From NCBI GenBank assembly GCA_024641465.1, contig JAHEDB010000028.1:1-11786 (forward strand): DNA of 11,786 nt, read 5' to 3'. A program made the translations under genes and the position numbers. Below, in pieces: positions 5,951 to 11,786 of the stretch (position 1 is the stretch's first letter; each line of letters opens with the position of its first letter). The stretch comes from Chromatiales bacterium. GTDB taxonomy: Bacteria; Pseudomonadota; Gammaproteobacteria; UBA6429; Thiohalophilaceae. Below the pieces are notes generated by a model. The model made no database searches. It saw only the letters and a program-made list of their open reading frames with translations, and had not been told where the DNA came from.

Positions 5951-7552
5951 ATGAGCTATCAGGTTCTCGCCAGAAAATGGCGCCCCAGAAACTTTTCCGA
6001 AATGGTGGGACAGGAGCACGTCCTGCGTGCCCTGATCAATGCCCTGGATACGAACCGGGTGCATCACGCCTTTTTGTTTACCGGCACCCGTGGGGTGGGC
6101 AAGACCACCATCGCCCGGATCCTGGCCAAGTCGCTGAATTGCGAAACAGGGGTCAGTTCCACGCCCTGTGGCACGTGCTCCGCCTGCCGGGAGATCGATG
6201 AGGGCCGCTTCGTTGATCTGATTGAGGTGGATGCGGCCTCACGCACCAAGGTCGAGGATACCCGCGACCTGCTGGACAATGTGCAGTACGCCCCGAGCCG
6301 CGGACGCTTCAAGGTCTATCTCATCGACGAAGTGCACATGCTGTCCAATCACAGTTTTAACGCCCTGCTCAAGACCCTGGAAGAGCCGCCGCCCCATGTA
6401 AAGTTTCTGCTGGCCACCACCGATCCGCAGAAGCTGCCGGTGACTATCCTGTCCCGTTGCCTGCAATTCAATCTGCGCCGCCTGCCGCAGGATCTGATCC
6501 AGGGGCACCTGCAACACCTGGTCAACGAAGAGGGACTGGTGGCAGAGCCGGCCGCCCTGCACCAGTTGGCCCGGGCCGCCGATGGCAGTATGCGTGATGC
6601 CCTCAGTCTGCTGGACCAGGCCATTGCCTATGGCGGTGGCAAGTTACAGGATGCGGATATACGCAGTATGCTGGGCAGCATTGAACAGACTTATATATAT
6701 GATCTGCTACAGGCCCTGACCGAGGCGGATGGCCGGGCCCTGTTGCAGCAGGTCCAGCAACTGTCTGCCCAGGTGCCGGATTATGCCGAAGTCCTCGCCG
6801 AGTTGATTACCGCACTGCATCACATTGCCATCCTGCAACAGGTGCCCGAGGCCTATGATGAGGCGATGGGAGACCGGGTACGGCTCAGCGCCTTCGCCCA
6901 AGCGCTGTCGAACGAGGACGTGCAACTGTATTATCAAATTGGTCTGGTCGGTCGGCGCGACCTGAATTTGGCGCCGGATCCGCGTACCGGGCTGGAGATG
7001 GTGTTGTTGCGCATGCTGGCCTTTCGACCGGCCGAGGCGGGGCCGGATACCGGCACGCCGAAAAAAAAAACACTGAGTAAGCCTGTTGAGCTTGTTAGTG
7101 CCGACCCCGTCACGCCTGTCGCTGCGGCGACGCCGACTGAAACGGCGCCTGTTATTAAAACACCTGTTGCCACCGGCGATGATTGGGCGGCTACCGTCGA
7201 GAAGCTCGAACTTGTCGGTGTCCTGAAACAGTTGGCCATGCACTGTGTGATCACGCATAAGGATGGCGATGTATTACAACTCGCCCTGCAACCGGGCAAT
7301 GCCTACCTGCACACCAAAGAACGACAGGATCGCCTGCAGGAGATCCTGTCCGAGGCCAGGGGCGAACCGTTGCGATTGAGCATCGAGATCGAACAGTCGT
7401 CCCAGGAGACACCGGCCGAGCAGGCCCTGCGTCTGCAACAGGCACGACAGGATGCGGCGACGCAGGCCATCAGGGCGGATGCCACCGTACAGAAGATTAT
7501 TGAAACCTTTAATGCCTCGGTGGATGAAACCAGCATTCAACCCGTCGATTGA
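5951..7552 (+). CDS. dnaX: DNA polymerase III subunits tau and gamma (clamp loader)
   Basis: The clamp-loader ATPase that opens the beta clamp; tau also links polymerase cores and helicase. 533 residues from ATG 5951 (MSYQVLARKWRPRNF, the family's usual N-terminus). The frame is open back to 5681, but that extension reads through ffs and was rejected. Walker A is GTRGVGKT (45-52), the zinc site is C64, C73, C76, C79, Walker B is LIDEVHM (124-130), and the SRC sensor/arginine-finger motif is 168-170. The C-terminal tau region is shorter than in E. coli (643 aa). Codons 371-373 are AAA AAA AAA within a run of ten A (7061-7070), a slippery site expected to yield a short gamma form. A TAGAAT at 5914-5919 could be a -10 element, but no good -35 precedes it. 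The gene is followed by ybaB after 48 bp. Confidence 0.97.
   Translation: MSYQVLARKWRPRNFSEMVGQEHVLRALINALDTNRVHHAFLFTGTRGVGKTTIARILAKSLNCETGVSSTPCGTCSACREIDEGRFVDLIEVDAASRTKVEDTRDLLDNVQYAPSRGRFKVYLIDEVHMLSNHSFNALLKTLEEPPPHVKFLLATTDPQKLPVTILSRCLQFNLRRLPQDLIQGHLQHLVNEEGLVAEPAALHQLARAADGSMRDALSLLDQAIAYGGGKLQDADIRSMLGSIEQTYIYDLLQALTEADGRALLQQVQQLSAQVPDYAEVLAELITALHHIAILQQVPEAYDEAMGDRVRLSAFAQALSNEDVQLYYQIGLVGRRDLNLAPDPRTGLEMVLLRMLAFRPAEAGPDTGTPKKKTLSKPVELVSADPVTPVAAATPTETAPVIKTPVATGDDWAATVEKLELVGVLKQLAMHCVITHKDGDVLQLALQPGNAYLHTKERQDRLQEILSEARGEPLRLSIEIEQSSQETPAEQALRLQQARQDAATQAIRADATVQKIIETFNASVDETSIQPVD
7061..7100 (+). promoter_or_regulatory. A10 slippage site with double out-of-frame stops and hairpin (gamma production)
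   Basis: Ten A at 7061-7070 are in the tau frame as AAA AAA AAA ACA CTG AGT AAG. A -1 shift (or an extra A in the mRNA) reads AAA AAC ACT GAG TAA and stops at 7078-7080, giving 376 residues. A +1 shift (or one A lost) reads CAC TGA and stops at 7074-7076, giving 374 residues. A hairpin follows directly: 7071-7076 with 7095-7100, and AAGC 7079-7082 with GCTT 7090-7093, loop 7083-7089. Known cases: E. coli makes gamma by ribosomal -1 shifting at A AAA AAG, and Thermus by transcript slippage on a run of A. The zero distance from run to hairpin fits transcript slippage better than classical ribosomal shifting. Confidence 0.75.
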
Positions 7553-7600
7553 AGTGATGCGAGCAATTTATTGTATAGAAAACAGTAAGAGGTCGAGTAA

Positions 7601-7918
7601 ATGAAAGGCTTAGGTAACTTAATGAAGCAGGCCCAGCAGATGCAGGCCAATATGCAAAAGGCCCAGGAAGAGATCGCCAAGCTGGAAGTGACCGGTAAGG
7701 CCGGTGGCGGGCTGGTGTCGGTATTGATGACCGGTCGGCACGATGTGAAGCGGGTCAGTATCGATAGCAGTGTGATGGATGATAAAGAGATGCTCGAAGA
7801 CCTGCTGGCGGCGGCGGTGAACGACGCCGTACGTCAGGTCGAAAAGGAAACCCAGGAGCGGTTCAGCGGTATGGGGGCGGGAATGAATCTGCCACCCGGT
7901 TTTAAACTGCCGTTTTAA
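7601..7918 (+). CDS. ybaB: YbaB/EbfC nucleoid-associated protein
   Basis: 105 residues, the usual length. It opens with the family's helical MKGLGNLMKQAQQMQANMQKAQEEIAKLEVTGKAGGG, followed by a VSVLMTGRHDVKRVSID strand region, LLAAAVNDAVRQVEKETQERF helix and a Met/Gly/Pro-rich tail ending GFKLPF. The family forms dimers that bind DNA as a small nucleoid-associated protein. A ribosome site AAGAGGT lies at 7587-7593. Sitting between dnaX and recR is the standard arrangement in proteobacteria and supports one operon. Confidence 0.96.
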   Translation: MKGLGNLMKQAQQMQANMQKAQEEIAKLEVTGKAGGGLVSVLMTGRHDVKRVSIDSSVMDDKEMLEDLLAAAVNDAVRQVEKETQERFSGMGAGMNLPPGFKLPF

Positions 7919-7940
7919 TAAAGTCCTGGTCTGAATAACT

Positions 7941-8537
7941 ATGTCAGGTAGTCGATTGATTAATCGTCTGATTGAAAGCCTGCGCTGTCTGCCGAGCGTG
8001 GGTCCAAAATCGGCACAACGCATGGCCTATCACTTGCTGGAGCACAACCGGCAGGGGGCGAGTCAACTGGCGAACGATCTGCTGGAGGCGATAGAGCATA
8101 TTGGCCACTGTGAACAGTGTCGTACCCTGTGTGAAAACACGCTGTGTGATATCTGTAACAATCAGGGACGCGATCAGTCTGCTATCTGTGTGGTCGAGTC
8201 ACCGGCGGATGTACAGGTGATCGAACAGGTGGCGGGATATCGCGGCGTGTACTTTGTGCTGATGGGACACCTATCACCCCTCGACGGGGTCGGTCCCTTG
8301 GAGCTGGGGCTGGAGCAACTGGCCAAACGACTGGATGCAGGGGCGGTGAGTGAAGTGATCCTGGCAACCAATCCGACGGTCGAGGGTGAGGCCACCGCCC
8401 ACTATATCGCCGAGATGGCGGCTACTCGTGGTATTCGCGCCACGCGCCTTGCCCATGGGGTGCCGATAGGGGGTGAGTTGGAATATGTTAATGGCACCAC
8501 GCTGTCGCATGCCTTTCACGGTCGCATCGAACTCTGA
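7941..8537 (+). CDS. recR: Recombination mediator protein RecR
   Basis: 198 residues, family-typical. N-terminal helix-hairpin-helix region (LPSVGPKSAQRMAYHLL, about 17-33). Zinc finger C57-x2-C60 ... C69-x2-C72. Toprim domain starting at AICVVESPADV (81-91) with the conserved YFVLMGHLSPLDGVGP (104-119). C-terminal GVPIGGELEYVNGTTLSHAF. RecR works with RecO and RecF to load RecA onto SSB-coated gaps. It begins 22 bp after ybaB and lacks an obvious Shine-Dalgarno, so translation may depend on coupling to ybaB. It is convergent with the next gene, with only 12 bp between the stops. Confidence 0.97.
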   Translation: MSGSRLINRLIESLRCLPSVGPKSAQRMAYHLLEHNRQGASQLANDLLEAIEHIGHCEQCRTLCENTLCDICNNQGRDQSAICVVESPADVQVIEQVAGYRGVYFVLMGHLSPLDGVGPLELGLEQLAKRLDAGAVSEVILATNPTVEGEATAHYIAEMAATRGIRATRLAHGVPIGGELEYVNGTTLSHAFHGRIEL

Positions 8538-8549
8538 ATAATTTTATTG

Positions 8550-9998
8550 CTAAGGATGCAGTCCAGGCATACGCTGCATCGCCTGGATGGTCTGCATGCA
8601 GATTGCCTTGAAATAACCGTAGCTGTTTTGATCAAGATGACAGTCCGACGTATGTCGGTCGGCATAAAACAAACCAAATAATTTATTATTCAGCACGACT
8701 GACATGCTGAAGAAATTCTCGCTTGAGGTGATTTTTGTCAATGCCTCAGGTATGAGTGGTCCATATTTTTCCCGGGTAGTATCATTGATCCACACGGCCT
8801 GAACCTTGGTGGTCATGTAGGTGAAGATGTTTTTCTTGTCCATGTCGACATAGAACTGGCCAAATACCGGGTTATTATCCGCGCCGGCAATAGTGTAGGC
8901 CTTGAGGATATTTTTTGTTTTGTCATAAATCGCAAATACCACCCTGTTCAGGCCAATACCATCGTGCAGGCCCTGCATCGCGATATCAATCACCTCATGT
9001 AAATCCTTTGTCTTATCGGGCAAGGCCTTAAGTTTATTTACGGTTTCCTGCATGACCGCGCGCTGCGGGATCAAACAGATACCGGTAGAGGACTGGCTGG
9101 TCGTTTGTGTCCCGGTATTTGTTTGTTCGCCTGTTTCAATTTTTGTTGACAGGAGTAAGGCTGCTGACGGAATCACATTATAAAATTCACTATCCCGTGC
9201 GGCGGCAACGGCCAGCTTGTGGGTTTCCCGGATAAGCACACTCATGGGCTTATCGAGCCATTCCGCTGTTTCTTTATACAGGATGTTCATTTTGGGGCTA
9301 TACCAGTCAAAGGCGGCATGCCGTGCCAATTGTACGGCCAGCATAATGCTGTAGGCGCGTGGGTATCGGGCATTTTCCGCGTGCAGGGCATCTTTGACTA
9401 AAGGCGGAAGATTCCAGCGATTGGCGATCTCTAGCGACAACTGGTCGAGGGTGAAGCCAAGCACAATATACTGTGCCTCTTCTGAGGCAATGTGATCCTC
9501 GGTACGCATTTTGTATATCTTGTCGAGTAGTTCAGGGGCATAAATCGACAGGACCATTTCACCGAGAAAATGCAGCAGGGTCGCCGCGGTGACTTCGTCC
9601 GGTAACATGTCACGCCTGGCCTTTGCCCAGGCGGTCGACTGGCGGGCGGCATGATAGGCTATTGAAAATGTCTTCAATACATGTTGCTGTGCCGGACCCT
9701 TCAATTTTTTTTCTACTGTCGGCAATGTGGCCGGCAGTCGTTTAAGTTTTTCAACACCCATCATCATCAGTGCCTGTTGTACCGAGGTGACCTCAGCGCG
9801 CATGCTGCTATGTGAACTGGTCGTACAGGTACGGACCACCTGGACGGTCAATCCAGGATCGGTCTCAACCAATCCAACCAGTTCATGTATCGGCACATCT
9901 GCATCGCAAAGCCTGGCCAGATTTTCGATGGTATGTTGCATAACCGGAATCGGGTTATCGCCAAGCCGGTCTATCCAGTTTTCCATGCTCTGCTGCAT
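8550..9998 (-). CDS. HDOD domain regulator with C-terminal GAF-like domain
   Basis: The N-terminal ~230 residues match the HDOD domain, a non-catalytic relative of HD phosphohydrolases: NPIPVMQHTIENLARL, ELVGLVETDPGLTVQVVR, VTSVQQALMMMGVEKLKRL, AATLLHFLGEMVLSIYAPE, and EIANRWNLPPLVKDAL. The HD pair is degenerate (LLHFLGE). A Gln/Thr/Ser-rich linker (around residues 290-310) leads to a C-terminal domain of about 150 residues. That domain (LNRVVFAIYDKTKNILKAYTIAG, WINDTTREKYGPLIPE, FFSMSVVLNNKLFGLFYADR) looks like a GAF-type sensor. HDOD proteins are signalling adaptors in motility, biofilm and stress networks; the partner here is unknown. ATGs lie at 10004 and 9998; AGGA at 10006-10009 is two bases from the first and seven from the second, so 9998 (482 residues) is preferred. 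It is divergent from motA. Confidence 0.85.
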   Translation of the reverse strand: MQQSMENWIDRLGDNPIPVMQHTIENLARLCDADVPIHELVGLVETDPGLTVQVVRTCTTSSHSSMRAEVTSVQQALMMMGVEKLKRLPATLPTVEKKLKGPAQQHVLKTFSIAYHAARQSTAWAKARRDMLPDEVTAATLLHFLGEMVLSIYAPELLDKIYKMRTEDHIASEEAQYIVLGFTLDQLSLEIANRWNLPPLVKDALHAENARYPRAYSIMLAVQLARHAAFDWYSPKMNILYKETAEWLDKPMSVLIRETHKLAVAAARDSEFYNVIPSAALLLSTKIETGEQTNTGTQTTSQSSTGICLIPQRAVMQETVNKLKALPDKTKDLHEVIDIAMQGLHDGIGLNRVVFAIYDKTKNILKAYTIAGADNNPVFGQFYVDMDKKNIFTYMTTKVQAVWINDTTREKYGPLIPEALTKITSSENFFSMSVVLNNKLFGLFYADRHTSDCHLDQNSYGYFKAICMQTIQAMQRMPGLHP

Positions 9999-10172
9999 GA
10001 GCATTTCCTGTTTCTGATGAGTTTCAGGGTTACGCTTAAACGCAATTATCCACCTACTATCGGGATGGTTTTGTGGCTAATAGGTTACATGGATAAATAG
10101 CGGATATTTATAGAAGAATCTTGAATGGGATAATAGAGTTTTAACAATCGTAAAACATTTGACTGCTCGATT

Positions 10173-10199
10173 TAAGTTTTCATATCAACAGGACGATAA
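10173..10199 (+). promoter_or_regulatory. Sigma-28 (FliA)-type flagellar promoter of motA
   Basis: TAAG (10173-10176), exactly 15 bases, then GACGATAA (10192-10199). The FliA consensus is TAAA-N15-GCCGATAA, so 11 of 12 defined-position bases beyond one mismatch per box agree in pattern: one mismatch in the -35 and one in the -10. It lies 55 bp before the motA ATG and predicts a leader of about 48 nt. Late flagellar genes such as motAB are classical FliA targets. Confidence 0.75.
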
Positions 10200-10253
10200 G
10201 GGCATATATACATATAGACAGGCTATTCGTGTGTTGAGGGTTAAGACCACAAA

Positions 10254-11120
10254 ATGAAATTTCTTCTCGGTATCATAATGGTTTTGGGTTCCGTGATCGG
10301 TGGCTATGTGCTGTCACACGGTAAACTGGCCAGCCTGTTCCAACCCTTCGAGTTGTTGATCATCGGTGGTGGTGCCTTCGGGGCATTTATCGGCGCCAAT
10401 CCGGGCAATGTCATCAAAGACGTAATGCGCGGAACCTTTGGACTATTAAAAGGCAGTAAATTTAACAAGAAAATTTACATGGACTTATTGACCTTGTTAT
10501 ATCTGTTGTTTGCCAAGGCGCGCAAGGAAGGTTTGATGTCGCTGGAAAGCGATATCGAAGAGCCACACGTCAGTGAAATATTCAAGGCCTATCCCGCGAT
10601 TCGGAATAATCATCACGCCATGGAATTTATTACCGATTATTTACGCCTGATGGTGGGCGGTAATATGAATGCCTTTGAGCTGGAAAATCTCATGGATCTG
10701 GAACTGGAGACGCATCACCATGCCGCCGAGGCCCCTTCCGCGGCGGTACAGGTGATGGCCGATGGTCTGCCTGCCTTTGGTATCGTGGCGGCGGTGATGG
10801 GGGTGGTGATCACCATGGGATTCATCAGTGAGCCGCCGGAAGTGCTGGGTGGACATATCGGTGCGGCCCTGGTCGGTACCTTCCTGGGGGTATTACTGGC
10901 CTATGGATTTGCTGCGCCGATCGCCAATGCATTGAAAAGTCGGGCGGAGGAAGAATCGGCCTTTTTGATGTGCGCCAAGGCCTGCATCATGAGTACCCTC
11001 AACGGCTATACCCCGCAAATCGCCGTTGAGTTCGGCCGCAAGGCCATTACACCGCATCTGCGGCCCGGCTTTCTGGAACTGGAAGAACATGTCAAGGCGG
11101 CGGGCAAGAAGGGTGGTTAA
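10254..11120 (+). CDS. motA: Flagellar motor stator protein MotA
   Basis: 288 residues (E. coli 295), forming with MotB the ion channel that generates torque. Four membrane segments are seen near residues 2-20, 33-50, 170-190 and 203-225, with a large cytoplasmic loop between the second and third. The residues important in E. coli fall at the same numbers: R90 and E98 in the loop that contacts FliG (KARKEGLMSLESD), and P173 (ADGLPAFG) and P222 (FAAPIAN) in the channel region. The EAPSAAVQVMADGLPAFGIVAAVMGVV stretch is typical of proton-type MotA. A GAGGG ribosome site (10236-10240) is 13 bases from the ATG, rather far. A sigma-28-like promoter precedes it and motB follows after 24 bp. Confidence 0.96.
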   Translation: MKFLLGIIMVLGSVIGGYVLSHGKLASLFQPFELLIIGGGAFGAFIGANPGNVIKDVMRGTFGLLKGSKFNKKIYMDLLTLLYLLFAKARKEGLMSLESDIEEPHVSEIFKAYPAIRNNHHAMEFITDYLRLMVGGNMNAFELENLMDLELETHHHAAEAPSAAVQVMADGLPAFGIVAAVMGVVITMGFISEPPEVLGGHIGAALVGTFLGVLLAYGFAAPIANALKSRAEEESAFLMCAKACIMSTLNGYTPQIAVEFGRKAITPHLRPGFLELEEHVKAAGKKGG

Positions 11121-11144
11121 TCACGCCATCGCCTGAACAACGCC

Positions 11145-11786
11145 ATGCCGACCGATAAAAAACAGCCCATCGTCGTTAAAAAGATCAAGAAGGCCGCCCA
11201 TGGTCATCATGGTGGGGCCTGGAAGGTCGCCTATGCTGATTTCGTGACGGCCATGATGGCGTTCTTTTTATTACTCTGGTTGCTGTCACAAACCGAACAG
11301 GTCAAGCGCGAAGGTATTTCCGAGTTTTTCAAAAATCCGACAGGGATACAGGGGCCGGGTGGCGCCAGCACCAGCATGATCAAGCTGGGAGGGGCGTTGG
11401 AGATCGCCAAGGGTGAGCAGAAAAAGAAACAGCCCGAAGAGGTCAAAACCAAGGTTGTCGTCAAGAAGAATGAGGACAAGAAGCGCCTCGATGATCTGCT
11501 GGTGGAACTAAAGAAGGCGGTGGATAAGAGTCAGGCGCTCAAACCCTTCAAGGATCAACTGTTGCTGGATATTACGCCACAGGGCCTGCGGATTCAGATC
11601 GTCGATAAAAAGAATCGCCCGATGTTTGCCCTCGGCGGCACCCAGCTTAAAGGCTATACGAAAAACATCCTGCATGATCTGGCCAAGGTGATCAATACGG
11701 TACCTAATAGTATCGCGATCAGTGGTCATACTGATGACAAGCCCTTTCCGAAGGATTTTTATCGCGAGTATTATGATGAAGATTAT
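11145..11786 (+). CDS. motB: Flagellar motor stator protein MotB, 3' end outside window
   Basis: The frame opens at ATG 11145 and runs without a stop to the window end, giving 214 visible residues. A basic N-terminus (MPTDKKQPIVVKKIKKAAHGHHGGAWK) precedes a single membrane helix (about 28-49). That helix carries D32 in YADFVTAMMAFFLLLW, the proton-binding aspartate with the same number as in E. coli. EFFKNP after the helix is the plug-region pattern. A Lys/Glu-rich linker (about 90-130) follows, then the start of the OmpA/MotB peptidoglycan-binding domain, with ISGHTDDKPF at about 192-201. MotB anchors the stator to the cell wall. It lies 24 bp after motA and is evidently the second gene of the same operon. 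Confidence 0.95.
   Translation, partial: MPTDKKQPIVVKKIKKAAHGHHGGAWKVAYADFVTAMMAFFLLLWLLSQTEQVKREGISEFFKNPTGIQGPGGASTSMIKLGGALEIAKGEQKKKQPEEVKTKVVVKKNEDKKRLDDLLVELKKAVDKSQALKPFKDQLLLDITPQGLRIQIVDKKNRPMFALGGTQLKGYTKNILHDLAKVINTVPNSIAISGHTDDKPFPKDFYREYYDEDY

Noticed and set aside
8555..8580. Inverted repeat GATGCAG...CTGCATC between recR and the HDOD gene as terminator
   Set aside because: It lies inside the HDOD coding sequence, has a 12-nt loop and no following T-run on either strand.

Overview
The window looks like chromosomal DNA of a flagellated gammaproteobacterium, species not recognisable. The reasons are the dnaX-ybaB-recR cluster with a 4.5S (ffs) RNA gene just upstream, a tRNA-Ser(GGA) beside it, tadA close to mltF, and a motAB stator operon behind a sigma-28-type promoter. 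Most genes look like vertically inherited housekeeping genes. The left 1.4 kb looks like the decayed edge of an accessory (defence or toxin) segment.

Layout: (1) 1-1397: the 3' part of a Fic-domain protein gene, then a frameshifted and 3'-truncated AbiEii-type nucleotidyltransferase gene. (2) 1538-3032: tadA (tRNA adenosine-34 deaminase) and a secreted metallo-beta-lactamase-fold hydrolase, closely spaced and co-directional. They end at a strong symmetrical terminator shared with the convergent mltF (3097-4521, minus strand). (3) 4522-5206: 685 bp without a recognisable gene. (4) 5205-5760: an intact tRNA-Ser(GGA) gene flanked on both sides by copies of its own ends. A 22-nt copy of the 5' end lies 160 bp upstream, a copy of the 3' end lies 184 bp downstream, and an 18-bp inverted copy of the T-arm lies between the intact gene and the 3' copy. 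The spacers are rich in palindromes. The 3' copy sits five bases before the 4.5S RNA gene. (5) 5951-8537: dnaX, ybaB and recR, an apparent operon for replication and recombination. dnaX carries an A10 slippery run with stop codons in both alternative frames immediately after it, predicting tau and gamma forms. (6) 8550-9998: a minus-strand HDOD/GAF-like regulator gene, convergent with recR. (7) 10173-11786: sigma-28-like promoter, motA, and motB cut by the window end.

Working together: tadA, tRNA-Ser and ffs serve translation and protein targeting. dnaX-ybaB-recR serve the clamp loader, nucleoid and recombinational repair. mltF trims murein. motAB drive the flagellum, and the divergent HDOD protein is a candidate signalling partner by position only. 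The least explained structure is the tRNA-Ser locus with its flanking end-duplications.
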